Positions 35,678-44,318 of a DNA stretch of 64,000 nucleotides are shown piece by piece; the stretch's first letter is position 1; the number at the start of each line of letters is the position of its first letter. Origin of the DNA: Flavobacteriales bacterium (GTDB lineage: Bacteria; Bacteroidota; Bacteroidia; Flavobacteriales_D; Crocinitomicaceae); contig CANGJM010000006.1 in NCBI GenBank assembly GCA_947454525.1, forward strand, positions 1 through 64,000. Direction: 5' to 3'. The position numbers were made by a program, and so were the translations under genes. Under the pieces are notes generated by a model, which saw only the letters and a list, made by a program, of their open reading frames with translations, made no database searches and was not told the origin of the DNA.

Positions 35678-37241
35678 ACAAGCCAAAAGCAACTATATTC
35701 TTCCGATTATCTTGTCACTCGTACTTGCGAGTGGACTTCTAGGTGGGATTCTACTCAAAGATGTAGACAAAAAATCATCTAGAGACATCCAAAAATTGGA
35801 AGATGTTCTAAACTTACTCGATAAAAACTACGTCGATAAAGTGGACAAGGATGCCATATTCGAAGCAACGATATCCGACATGCTTCACAAACTTGATCCG
35901 CACAGCAATTACATTTCTGCCAAGGACATGAAGTCCGTGAACGAATCCATCGAAGGTAAATTCGGGGGCGTTGGAATCCGCTTTTTACTCTTGCGCGATA
36001 CGATTTGTGTGACCAACATTATCGATCAGTCTCCCTCACAACATGCTGGAATGAAAGCAGGAGATAAGATTGTCAGTGTTAATGGAAAGAAAATCTGTGG
36101 AAAAGGAATTACAAACGACAAAGTATTAGCTACACTAAAAGGACAAGCAGGAACAAGCCTAAGCGTAACTTTTGTTCGTGGTAAACGGAAAATAACTACG
36201 AACCTTGTACGTGGAATCATTCCCATTTCATCCATTCCCTGTGCATACATGCTCGATAAGCAAACTGGATATATCTTGATTAGTGAATTTTCACAAGTCA
36301 CTTCAGAAGAGTTTTACTTAGAAAGCTCGAAATTATTGCAGCAAGGAATGACAAAAATGGTCTTGGATTTACGTAACAATCCCGGTGGCGTGATGGCTTC
36401 AGCAATTGATATTGCCGATGCTTTCTTGGCTAAAAACAACATGATTCTAAAGTCAAAAGGGAAAAATGAAGGGGAACGCACGTATTATTCTACATCAGGC
36501 GGACACCTTGAAAAAACGAAAGTAGTGGTCCTAATCAATGCACATTCTGCTTCAGCAAGTGAAATCTTAGCTGGTGCTATTCAAGACAACGACAGAGGCA
36601 TTATTGTTGGAAGACGTTCTTATGGAAAAGGATTGATTCAGAAGGATGAAGTACTGAGAGATGGCAGTAACCTTCGTTTAACCATTGCGCGTTATTATAC
36701 GCCTTCGGGACGCTGCATTCAGCGCTCCTACAAAGGTGGCTACGATAATTACATGAGGGACGAAGAACGCATCACCCGAAACGAATACTTCAAGCCTGAT
36801 AGTTCCATCTTTGTCGATTCATTGAAATTCAAAACAAAACACGGGCGAACAGTCTATGGTGGCGGAGGAATTATGCCAGACGTTTTTGTACCAGGCGATA
36901 CTTCGGGAAGTTCATTTTACTTGACGGAACTGCAATGGAGTGGCGCAGCGAGAGCATTTGCCTTCGATTTTATGCAAACAAACCGAGGAAAATGGTCAAC
37001 AGCCAAAGACTTCGTTAAAGAGTTTGAAGTAAGTGAGGAATTATTGAAGCGCTTTGTTGCGTTTGCCCAAAAGGATTTTCACGTTCAAAAAGACCCACTT
37101 GGATTAGCGGTGAGCAAAGAATTGATTAAACACATGTTGAAAGCCGAAATCGCGAGTCAAAACTGGACAGAAGAAGGTTACTACAGAGTCCTGAATCCAT
37201 TTGATAAGGAACTCATGAAGGCAATCTCGTGTTTCCGTTAA
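35670..37241 (+). CDS. C-terminal processing protease (S41 family, CtpA-like)
   Basis: A 523-residue serine protease. N-terminal signal/anchor helix (about 8-30), a PDZ domain (about 95-175, VGIRFLLLRDTICVTNIIDQ and AGMKAGDKIVSVNG), then the S41 catalytic core with the nucleophile Ser in NAHSASASEILAGAIQ and the Lys in GRRSYGKGLIQ. The C-terminal extension of about 150 residues is normal for Bacteroidota members. It probably works in the periplasm on protein C-termini in envelope quality control. ATG 35670 is preferred to GTG 35664; both overlap the dCMP deaminase stop. Confidence 0.93.
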   Translation: MSEQAKSNYILPIILSLVLASGLLGGILLKDVDKKSSRDIQKLEDVLNLLDKNYVDKVDKDAIFEATISDMLHKLDPHSNYISAKDMKSVNESIEGKFGGVGIRFLLLRDTICVTNIIDQSPSQHAGMKAGDKIVSVNGKKICGKGITNDKVLATLKGQAGTSLSVTFVRGKRKITTNLVRGIIPISSIPCAYMLDKQTGYILISEFSQVTSEEFYLESSKLLQQGMTKMVLDLRNNPGGVMASAIDIADAFLAKNNMILKSKGKNEGERTYYSTSGGHLEKTKVVVLINAHSASASEILAGAIQDNDRGIIVGRRSYGKGLIQKDEVLRDGSNLRLTIARYYTPSGRCIQRSYKGGYDNYMRDEERITRNEYFKPDSSIFVDSLKFKTKHGRTVYGGGGIMPDVFVPGDTSGSSFYLTELQWSGAARAFAFDFMQTNRGKWSTAKDFVKEFEVSEELLKRFVAFAQKDFHVQKDPLGLAVSKELIKHMLKAEIASQNWTEEGYYRVLNPFDKELMKAISCFR

Positions 37242-37247
37242 GAATCG

Positions 37248-37361
37248 TTATTTTTTTCGCTCCGAAAGGAATAAAACGATAAAAATACCCACCATTCCTA
37301 ACACGGTAAAAACGGCAATCCAAAAAGTGCTTCCTATTGCTAAAGGTAAAAGTATACTCAT
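37248..37361 (-). CDS. 37-residue single-helix membrane peptide
   Basis: A short minus-strand frame from ATG at 37361 to TAA at 37250-37248. It encodes MSILLPLAIGSTFW, then a continuous hydrophobic helix of about 22 residues (IAVFTVLGMVGIFIVLFL), then the charged tail SERKK. Topology with a positively charged C-terminus is what real small membrane proteins show. TAATTTTC, one mismatch from TAnnTTTG, lies about 14 bases upstream. It sits alone, convergent with the protease gene. No family is recognised, and a chance open frame cannot be excluded. Confidence 0.5.
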   Translation of the reverse strand: MSILLPLAIGSTFWIAVFTVLGMVGIFIVLFLSERKK

Positions 37362-37380
37362 GGCATTTTTTATGAAAATT

Positions 37381-37401
37381 AGTCGTTAAACACATACGAC
37401 T
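37381..37401. repeat. Inverted repeat upstream of the 37-residue frame
   Basis: AGTCGT (37381-37386) and ACGACT (37396-37401) are perfect inverted arms with 9 bases between. The repeat could be an operator near the promoter of the small membrane protein. The rest of 37402-37517 shows no further signal I can name. Confidence 0.35.
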
Positions 37402-37517
37402 CCTTCGAAATGAACATTCACGCGAAGACAATTATCATAGAAGCCCTATCAATGATAATAACTTGATTTTTAGAATCATAAATTATTTTTGCCAAAAGGG
37501 AAAGTCGAAGAATGTAC

Positions 37518-38372
37518 TTAAAACAATTTTTCTTCCCAATTTGCTGCTTGATTTTCTGTTATCAAGCCTAATTCTACTAATTCAGTAACGACCTTGGAAA
37601 AATCTTGAGTATCCAATGTTTTTCCATAATTCCACTCCGTTTGGTCCAACCATTTCTGCACCTCTTCTTGAGGCAATGCATACCTCCAAGCAAATTGTTC
37701 GGTAGCATTTACTTCGTTTTTCAGACGATACGCTTCTTTTTGGACAATGGAAAGCATTTCGCGTAGCAGAACTTCATCCGAATGAACCAATTCACTTCTT
37801 ACTGCAACCACGAAACATGGCCATGGGGTTAGAACCTCATCCAGCAAACGACATTTACCTTGCTCTACAAAAGGAGAAGTGGTGAATTTTTCCCAAAGAA
37901 ATCCTTGAGCCTCACCATTGTTTAAAGCCCAAATTCCGCCGTAAACATCTCCCACAACATTAAACTTTAATTCATTTAAGTTCCATTTTTCCTGCTGTGC
38001 CTTTACAAAAGCCATGAGGTGGGACCCTGAACCTTCTCGCGATATGGCAAAGGTTTTACCGACTAAATCACGAACTACCTTGATGGATTGATCAACCGGA
38101 ACGTGTAGTCCCCAACATAATGGACTTGCGACATAAACGTTCAGTATTTTTGCATCGAGTCCTTGTAAAATTGCGCGCGTAATTCCTTCTGTCAAAAGAA
38201 CGGCAATATCTATGGATCCTGCTTGGAGTCCTTTAATCATTTGCCCTGTTCCACCCGTCATATCAGACCAATGCAATTCTAGACCTAAAGATTGAAACGC
38301 TCCATCCTCAATAGCATTTCGCCAAGGAAGATTAAAATGTTCAGGCACTCCTCCTATTTTAAATCGCTTCAT
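37518..38372 (-). CDS. Periplasmic-binding-protein-fold protein without signal peptide
   Basis: A 284-residue protein with the type II periplasmic binding fold of the ThiY/SsuA/TauA kind. KGLQAGSIDIAVLLTEG, GKTFAISREGSGSHLMAFVKAQ and GGIWALNNGEAQGFLWEKF are its ligand-cleft-like segments. There is no signal peptide or lipobox, so it should stay in the cytoplasm. No import permease or ATPase is adjacent. Instead its start overlaps the stop of an ABC exporter gene (TGATG), implying cotranslation. It may bind or transform a small metabolite, as Thi5-type and menaquinone-pathway relatives do, but no function is assigned. The ATG at 38372 is preferred to GTG 38375. Confidence 0.8.
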   Translation of the reverse strand: MKRFKIGGVPEHFNLPWRNAIEDGAFQSLGLELHWSDMTGGTGQMIKGLQAGSIDIAVLLTEGITRAILQGLDAKILNVYVASPLCWGLHVPVDQSIKVVRDLVGKTFAISREGSGSHLMAFVKAQQEKWNLNELKFNVVGDVYGGIWALNNGEAQGFLWEKFTTSPFVEQGKCRLLDEVLTPWPCFVVAVRSELVHSDEVLLREMLSIVQKEAYRLKNEVNATEQFAWRYALPQEEVQKWLDQTEWNYGKTLDTQDFSKVVTELVELGLITENQAANWEEKLF

Positions 38373-40144
38373 CACTCGTTTTGATTAAAAAATTGCCTGT
38401 CGTACAAGCGTTTATAATATCCGTTTTTCAGTTGTAGCAACTCCTGATGGTTTCCAATTTCAACTAGTTCACCTTTTTCCATCACCACTATTCGATCCGC
38501 TTTTTGAATCGTTGAAAGGCGGTGTGCAATGACGATCGATGTCCTTCCGGAGGTGATTTTCTCCGTTGCTCGTTGAATTAATTGTTCACTTTCACTATCC
38601 ACATTCGACGTTGCTTCATCCAAAATTAAAATTTGAGGAGCGTAAATGTATGCACGAATAAATGCGATTAACTGGCGTTGTCCAACAGACAGCATCCCTC
38701 CTCTTTCGCCTATTTCATGCTGATAATTGCCCGGTAATTTCATGATAAAATCATGCGCACCTACCGCTTTTGCCGCAGCTTCCACATCCGCTTGAGTAAA
38801 CTGTGTATCACCTAAAGTAATATTTGAAAAGATGGTTCCTGAAAAAAGGAAGACATCTTGCAATACAATCGCAATGTTTTTCCTCAACTCGGTCAATTTT
38901 ATCTCTTGTATGGGAACAGTTCCAATGCTGATGGTTCCAGAATCGTGTTCATAAAACCGACCGAGTAAATTTACAATGGAGGTTTTACCTGCGCCTGTTG
39001 CACCAACAAAAGCAACGGTTTCACCATGTTGAATCGTAAGATGCACATTTTTCAATACTGGACTTCCTTCCACGTATGAAAAACAGACGTTGTCAAAACA
39101 AACAGGCTGTGCAAAATCCACATTGGTTAAGGTCCCACTCTCTTGTAAATCCGCGTGTTCATCCAGCACATCAAATACCCTTTCTGCACGAACAGTTCCG
39201 CGCTGAAGGATGTTAAATTTATCCGCAAGCTGTCTAATTGGACGATATAGTTGATTAATCCACAATGTGAACGCAAAGACCTCTCCGTACATAGAACGAA
39301 TTTCATCAGATGTTTTTCCGGATACGTGAAGCGCTCCCCACACCAATAAAAAAGCAACAGACAACGAGCTCAGTATTTCAACAACCGGGAAAAAAATGGA
39401 GTTTGCCCATACTGCTTGAATGTGTGCTTGTTTATGGCCCTCATTAATCTTTTCAAAGCGCTTATATTCTTCCCTTTCTCTGTTGAACAATTGAACCACA
39501 CTCATGCCACTCAATCGTTCTTGTACAAAAGTGTTCAATTTGGTAACCGCGAGACGTTCTTTCTGAAAAGAGTCCTTCATGGACTTTGCGAAAATTCGTG
39601 TTGCCAACAATAAAAAAGGAATTGGAACGAGCGTCATCCATGCTAATTCCCAATTTTTCATGAACATGAGCACTAGAATAAAAATCAAGGAAAAGCAATC
39701 CGAAATAATTTCCATAATTCCAGAGGAGAAAACTTCTGTAATTGCCTCCATATCAGAAACAACACGTGTCACCATGGCACCAACTGGATTTTTATCAAAA
39801 TAAGACATGCGTAAACGGAGGAAATGCTCAATGATTTTCTTTCTCAAATCACGGATGACTGATTGGGCTAACAAGTTGGAGAAATAAGAAGAAATGAGTT
39901 GAAGAAATCCTTCTAACACCATGACACATAACAGGAGCAGCGACCACCATAGTAACATGGATGGATTCTGTGTTTGGACAATGTATTTATCCACCATTCG
40001 TCCGATTAACAAGGGTCTCAACGGACCCGGAATAGAAAGCAAAAGAACAGAAATCAACGCAAGCAATAAGTACTTGCGATATGGTTTCGCAAAAAACAAT
40101 AAGCGTTTAAATAGCTTTTTTTTCTGTGGCTGATTTGAATTCAT
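38372..40144 (-). CDS. ABC exporter (transmembrane plus ATPase fusion, MsbA/MDR-like)
   Basis: A 590-residue half-transporter. The six-helix type IV transmembrane domain spans about 15-315. The ATPase domain (about 345-580) has Walker A GATGAGKTSIVNLL, signature LSVGQRQL, Walker B ILILDEATSNVDSE and the H-loop IAHRLSTI. It would homodimerise and export lipids, drugs or peptides; the substrate cannot be inferred. The signature has V in place of the usual G (LSVGQ). The gene is divergent from prs and overlaps the next gene by one base. Confidence 0.93.
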   Translation of the reverse strand: MNSNQPQKKKLFKRLLFFAKPYRKYLLLALISVLLLSIPGPLRPLLIGRMVDKYIVQTQNPSMLLWWSLLLLCVMVLEGFLQLISSYFSNLLAQSVIRDLRKKIIEHFLRLRMSYFDKNPVGAMVTRVVSDMEAITEVFSSGIMEIISDCFSLIFILVLMFMKNWELAWMTLVPIPFLLLATRIFAKSMKDSFQKERLAVTKLNTFVQERLSGMSVVQLFNREREEYKRFEKINEGHKQAHIQAVWANSIFFPVVEILSSLSVAFLLVWGALHVSGKTSDEIRSMYGEVFAFTLWINQLYRPIRQLADKFNILQRGTVRAERVFDVLDEHADLQESGTLTNVDFAQPVCFDNVCFSYVEGSPVLKNVHLTIQHGETVAFVGATGAGKTSIVNLLGRFYEHDSGTISIGTVPIQEIKLTELRKNIAIVLQDVFLFSGTIFSNITLGDTQFTQADVEAAAKAVGAHDFIMKLPGNYQHEIGERGGMLSVGQRQLIAFIRAYIYAPQILILDEATSNVDSESEQLIQRATEKITSGRTSIVIAHRLSTIQKADRIVVMEKGELVEIGNHQELLQLKNGYYKRLYDRQFFNQNE

Positions 40145-40154
40145 ACTAGGTTCA

Positions 40155-40162
40155 CAAAATTA
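40155..40162 (-). promoter_or_regulatory. -7 element (TAATTTTG) of the ABC exporter gene
   Basis: An exact TAnnTTTG match on the minus strand, ending 10 bases before the ATG at 40144. A convincing -33 TTG at normal spacing is not seen. Confidence 0.45.
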
Positions 40163-40223
40163 ACGCAATTCACCAATAAATGCCTTGTATTTAGCCGTGC
40201 ATGTAACGGTTCAAGCCAGGATT

Positions 40224-40253
40224 TTGTAGAAACTTTTATTTTAGCTACCTTTG
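40224..40253 (+). promoter_or_regulatory. prs promoter
   Basis: TTG (40224-40226), exactly 19 bases, TACCTTTG (40246-40253). This is a consensus Bacteroidota promoter, 19 bases before the GTG start of prs. Confidence 0.75.
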
Positions 40254-40272
40254 CGTTCAATTTTCGAAAGAC

Positions 40273-41202
40273 GTGGGAGTAAAAATATTTGCCGGTAGAT
40301 CATCAGAAGCCCTTGCTGCTAAAGTAGCGGAAAGTTTTGGCGTTAAACTTGGGGACGTTAAAGTAAGTGTATTCAGTGATGGAGAATTTCAACCATCATT
40401 TGAAGAAACGGTACGTGGACAAGATGTTTTTATTATTCAGTCAACAATGCCACCGTCTGAAAATCTATTCGAATTACTCTTGTTGGTCGATGCTGCACGC
40501 CGTGCATCTGCTCGAAAAATCATCACAGTAATTCCTTATTTTGGATTTGCGCGTCAAGACAGAAAAGACAAACCTCGTGTGGCGATTGGAGCAAAACTAG
40601 TGGCTAACATGTTAATGGCTGCTGGCGTAGACCGTGTCATGACCATGGATTTACACGCTGATCAAATTCAAGGGTTTTTTGAAGTTCCCGTTGATCATTT
40701 GTATGCATCTACGTTGTTTTTAGAAGAAATCGAAAAACTTGACACTTCGAATTTAGTGGTTGCAGCACCAGATGCTGGTGGAGCAAAACGCGCCAATTCA
40801 TACGCAAAGAATTTAAATTGTGGTTTAGCATTGTGTCACAAGCACCGCAAAAAACCAAATGAAATTGCTGAAATGACTGTCATCGGAGACGTTGATGGAA
40901 AAGATGTAATTATCATTGATGACATGTGTGATACTGCAGGTACCTTAACAACTGCTGCAGACCTTTTAATTGAAAAAGGAGCAAAAAGTGTTCGCGCTTT
41001 CTGTACACACGCTGTTTTAAGTGGTCCTGCTTATGAACGCATCGAAAACTCTCGATTAACCGAACTAATTGTTACCGACACGATTCCAATGTCCAAAAAA
41101 AGCGACAAAATACGCGTGATCACGGTATCAGAATTGTTTGGAGACGTCATCAAACGTCTTGTAAACAACGAGTCAATTAGTTCTCATTTTGTAATCTCTT
41201 AA
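40273..41202 (+). CDS. prs: Ribose-phosphate pyrophosphokinase (PRPP synthase)
   Basis: A 309-residue enzyme that makes PRPP from ribose 5-phosphate and ATP for nucleotide, His and Trp synthesis. The class I features are present: SDGEFQPSFEETVRGQDVFIIQS, the flexible-loop region PYFGFARQDRKDKPR, DLHADQIQGFF, and the PRPP-binding loop VIIIDDMCDTAGTL. The start is GTG at 40273, which gives the conserved N-terminus VKIFAGRSSEALA. The rplY gene follows after 11 bases, an arrangement common in bacteria. Confidence 0.96.
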   Translation: MGVKIFAGRSSEALAAKVAESFGVKLGDVKVSVFSDGEFQPSFEETVRGQDVFIIQSTMPPSENLFELLLLVDAARRASARKIITVIPYFGFARQDRKDKPRVAIGAKLVANMLMAAGVDRVMTMDLHADQIQGFFEVPVDHLYASTLFLEEIEKLDTSNLVVAAPDAGGAKRANSYAKNLNCGLALCHKHRKKPNEIAEMTVIGDVDGKDVIIIDDMCDTAGTLTTAADLLIEKGAKSVRAFCTHAVLSGPAYERIENSRLTELIVTDTIPMSKKSDKIRVITVSELFGDVIKRLVNNESISSHFVIS

Positions 41203-41213
41203 TTAATATATAC

Positions 41214-41804
41214 ATGAAAACAGCACATTTGAGCGGTTCGCTTAGAACGAACGTAGGGAAAAAGGATGCTGCCAGCCTAAGAAATGCTGGTCTAGTTCCT
41301 TGTGTGCTTTACGGCCAAGGTGAGCAAACTCACTTCTCAGTAAAGCGAACTGAAATGGACAAAATTGTTTATTCTCCAGAAGTTTACCAAGTTGCCTTGG
41401 ATATCGACGGGAAAAAAGCAATGGGAATCATTCGTGAATTGCAACAACACCCTACAAAAGACACCATTCAACACGTTGACTTTTTGGAGTTAAGCGATAC
41501 CAAAGCGGTTCGTGTTAAACTTCCAGTAAGATTAACGGGTTCTTCTCGTGGTGTAATGGCCGGTGGTAAATTAATGACCGTATTCCGTACATTACAGTGT
41601 ATTGGATTAGCAAAAGACCTTCCAGATGCAATTACTTTGGATATTTCTAAATTGCGTATTGGTCAATCTATCCGTGTAAACAGCATTGAAATTCCAGGTG
41701 TTACTTTATTAGACCCTGCAAATGCAGTTGTTGTTTCCGTTAAAATGGCTCGTGGTGCTGTTAAAGGTGCTGATGCTGACGACGAGGAAGAAGAAGAAGC
41801 ATAA
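41214..41804 (+). CDS. rplY: 50S ribosomal protein L25 (CTC form)
   Basis: A 196-residue two-domain L25/CTC protein. The N-terminal 5S rRNA-binding domain (about 1-92) has LRTNVGKKDAASLRNAGLVPCVLYGQGE. The beta-rich TL5/CTC domain (about 98-180) includes VRVKLPVRLTGSSRGVMAGGKLM. It ends in an acidic tail (DADDEEEEEA) common in this phylum. It follows prs at 11 bases, and a strong terminator lies 37 bases after its stop, so prs-rplY is a two-gene operon. Confidence 0.95.
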   Translation: MKTAHLSGSLRTNVGKKDAASLRNAGLVPCVLYGQGEQTHFSVKRTEMDKIVYSPEVYQVALDIDGKKAMGIIRELQQHPTKDTIQHVDFLELSDTKAVRVKLPVRLTGSSRGVMAGGKLMTVFRTLQCIGLAKDLPDAITLDISKLRIGQSIRVNSIEIPGVTLLDPANAVVVSVKMARGAVKGADADDEEEEEA

Positions 41805-41840
41805 ATTCATTGGTGATGTTCATTCATCCCAAAACTTTCT

Positions 41841-41868
41841 AAACCGCCCTAGTGGCGGTTTTTTTTTG
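41841..41868 (+). terminator. Rho-independent terminator after prs-rplY
   Basis: AAACCGCC (41841-41848), loop CTAGT, GGCGGTTT (41854-41861), then a T-run. This is a strong GC-rich stem in AT-rich surroundings. Confidence 0.93.
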
Positions 41869-41938
41869 CCCATTTCACAAGATAATCTGTGACATCGTTT
41901 TCGAATTGATAATTGTTCCTTAATTTCGTTCCATCCAT

Positions 41939-42652
41939 ATGGCTACTAAATCAATTGTTATTATTCCTACCTACAACGAACTCGACAATGTCGGCCCGAT
42001 GGTTCGTGCAATAATGGCTCTTGAGAGAAGTTTTGAGATTCTATTCATTGATGATCAATCACCAGATGGGACAGCACAAAAAATTGAAGAATTACAATCC
42101 TCCTATCCTAATCGTATTCACTTAGAAAAACGAAGTGGCAAGCTTGGACTTGGCACAGCGTACATTCACGGATTCAAGTGGGCACTTAAACACAGCTACG
42201 ACTATGTTTTTGAGATGGACTGTGATTTTTCACACAATCCAACTGATTTAATTCGTCTATTAGAAAGTTGTGAATCAGGCGTTGATGTCTCCATTGGATC
42301 ACGTTATTGTCGAGGTGGACACGTGAAAAACTGGCCGATGAAACGCATTTTGATGAGTTATTTTGCCAGTGTGTATGTGCGCATCATTTTGTTCATCGGA
42401 ATAAAAGATACCACTGCTGGATTCAAATGCTACCGAGCTGAAGTACTGAAAACGATTAAATTGGACCATGTCACCTTTAAAGGATATGCGTTTCAAATTT
42501 GCATGAAATATGCCGCGTTGAAACACGGTTTTAAGGTAAAAGAAATCCCCATTACGTTCATTGATCGGATTGTGGGAGAATCAAAAATGTCCACTGGGAT
42601 ATTTAAAGAAGCATTCTTTGGGGTGTGGAAAATGCGAAAAATGGATTTATGA
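41939..42652 (+). CDS. Polyprenol monophosphomannose synthase (Dpm1-like GT2)
   Basis: A 237-residue GT2 enzyme. The N-terminal SIVIIPTYNELDNV, the DDQSPDGT motif, LGTAYIHGFKWAL and the catalytic-region DCDFSHNP are the classical signature of dolichol/polyprenol-phosphate mannose synthases, and IPITFIDRIVGESKMS is the conserved C-terminal part. There is no C-terminal membrane domain. It would transfer mannose from GDP-mannose to a polyprenyl phosphate on the inner leaflet. Its stop overlaps the dihydroorotase start (ATGA), so translation is coupled. Confidence 0.9.
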   Translation: MATKSIVIIPTYNELDNVGPMVRAIMALERSFEILFIDDQSPDGTAQKIEELQSSYPNRIHLEKRSGKLGLGTAYIHGFKWALKHSYDYVFEMDCDFSHNPTDLIRLLESCESGVDVSIGSRYCRGGHVKNWPMKRILMSYFASVYVRIILFIGIKDTTAGFKCYRAEVLKTIKLDHVTFKGYAFQICMKYAALKHGFKVKEIPITFIDRIVGESKMSTGIFKEAFFGVWKMRKMDL

Positions 42653-43989
42653 ATAATTACTTGATCAAAGCCGGTACTATTGTCAATGAAGGAAAAAAAT
42701 TCGTTGGTGATGTATTGATAGTAAACGGACGCATCGAAAAAATTGCCACAAGCATAGACTTGCCTAATGGTGTTACTGAAATCCATGCGGAAGGAAAATA
42801 CGTGCTGCCTGGATGCATCGATGACCAAGTTCATTTTAGAGAACCGGGACTTACACACAAAGGAACGATTTTCACGGAGTCCAGAGCTGCGGTTGCTGGA
42901 GGTATTACCTCCTTCATGGAAATGCCCAATACCGTTCCAAATGCTTTGACACAAGAATTACTTGAAGACAAATACCAAATTGCCGCGGAAACATCCTTGG
43001 CGAATTACTCCTTTTTCATGGGTGCTTCCAATGATAACCTAGAGGAAGTATTAAAAACAAACCACCAAAATATTTGCGGTATAAAGATCTTTATGGGTTC
43101 ATCAACGGGAAATATGTTGGTGGACAAAGAAGCGGTCTTAGAAAGCCTCTTTTCACGCGTTTCGATGCTTATTGCCACGCATTGCGAAGATGAATTAACT
43201 GTTAGAACCAACATGGCGCGTTTTAAAGAACAATATGGCGAAGACATTCCCATTGAGGCGCACCCATTGATTCGTAGTGAGGAAGCTTGTTTTCTTTCAT
43301 CGTCATTGGCGGTTTCTTTGGCAAAAAAATACCAATCAAGGTTACATATTTTACATATCTCCACGGAACGAGAAACGCATTTATTTGACAATTCGCTTCC
43401 TTTGGAGAAAAAGCACATTACTGCGGAAGCTTGTATTCACCACCTCTGGTTTTCAGATCAAGATTACGCGGAAAAAGGAAACTTTATCAAATGGAATCCT
43501 GCGGTGAAAACAGCAGCTGACCGAGAAGGTATCTGGAAAGCGGTACTAGACAATCACATTGACGTCATTGCGACAGATCATGCACCTCATACACTTGAAG
43601 AGAAATCGAATGCCTACATGGGCGCTCCATCCGGCGGACCACTTGTTCAACACGCTTTAATTGCGATGTTAGAAAAGGTTCAAGAAGGACGCATTAGCAT
43701 CGAACGTGTGGTGGAGAAAATGGCGCATGCACCTGCAACATTATTCAGAATACAAGAACGCGGTTACATCCGTGAAGGATACCATGCTGATATTGTGATT
43801 GTAGATCCAAATAGACAAACATCGGTTCACAAAGAAAATTGTCTGTCCAAATGTGCATGGTCGCCGTTCGAGGGACATACCTTTTCACATGCAATCGACA
43901 GCACGTTTATCAATGGACGACTAGCGTATTCAAAAGGAGAGATTTTTGAAGGAAAATCTGGCTCAAGGCTCTTATTTGCTGTTTCATGA
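42649..43989 (+). CDS. pyrC: Dihydroorotase (Bacteroidota type)
   Basis: A 446-residue amidohydrolase of pyrimidine synthesis that interconverts carbamoyl-aspartate and dihydroorotate. GCIDDQVHFREPGLTHKG, MEMPNTVP, the metal-ligand segments THCEDE and LHILHIST, and IATDHAPHT are present. The usual HxH metal pair reads Q-V-H here, so the first His is replaced by Gln. I believe this is common in flavobacterial members, which suggests lineage-specific metal coordination rather than inactivity. The start ATG 42649 overlaps the upstream stop by four bases; a GTG 24 bases upstream is less likely. Confidence 0.92.
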   Translation: MNNYLIKAGTIVNEGKKFVGDVLIVNGRIEKIATSIDLPNGVTEIHAEGKYVLPGCIDDQVHFREPGLTHKGTIFTESRAAVAGGITSFMEMPNTVPNALTQELLEDKYQIAAETSLANYSFFMGASNDNLEEVLKTNHQNICGIKIFMGSSTGNMLVDKEAVLESLFSRVSMLIATHCEDELTVRTNMARFKEQYGEDIPIEAHPLIRSEEACFLSSSLAVSLAKKYQSRLHILHISTERETHLFDNSLPLEKKHITAEACIHHLWFSDQDYAEKGNFIKWNPAVKTAADREGIWKAVLDNHIDVIATDHAPHTLEEKSNAYMGAPSGGPLVQHALIAMLEKVQEGRISIERVVEKMAHAPATLFRIQERGYIREGYHADIVIVDPNRQTSVHKENCLSKCAWSPFEGHTFSHAIDSTFINGRLAYSKGEIFEGKSGSRLLFAVS

Positions 43990-44318
43990 CAAAATTGTTA
44001 GCTGTATTAGTGTTGTTTGGTTTCGTTGTTGCCTGTCAAGAAACGAGCACAAAAAAACCCATACAACTGATTGATGAGGAAAAGATGAGTCTTGTTTTAG
44101 AGGAAGTCTTACTCATGGAAAGTCATTACCAAAGTAAAAATGGTGTGCCAGGCATTTACAAAGATGCGTTGGACAAATCATTGAGTGTGGTCTTTAAAAA
44201 ACACCATGTGACAAAGAAGCAATTCAAAGATAGTTATGTGTATTATGCGAGTCAGCCTGAAAAGTTCAAAGCGCTCAACACAGCTATCATGGATAGGTTA
44301 AGCCGTCAAATACCTTAA
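43986..44318 (+). CDS. DUF4296 lipoprotein
   Basis: A 110-residue lipoprotein (C17 in FVVAC) with a helical domain. LIDEEKMSLVLEEVLLMES, YKDALDKSLSVVFKKHHVTKKQFKDSYVYYASQPEKF is the pattern of DUF4296, a Bacteroidota family that resembles small helical export or peptide-binding proteins. The function is unknown. It starts within the dihydroorotase stop (ATGA) and ends with a four-base convergent overlap with murI. Confidence 0.82.
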   Translation: MTKLLAVLVLFGFVVACQETSTKKPIQLIDEEKMSLVLEEVLLMESHYQSKNGVPGIYKDALDKSLSVVFKKHHVTKKQFKDSYVYYASQPEKFKALNTAIMDRLSRQIP

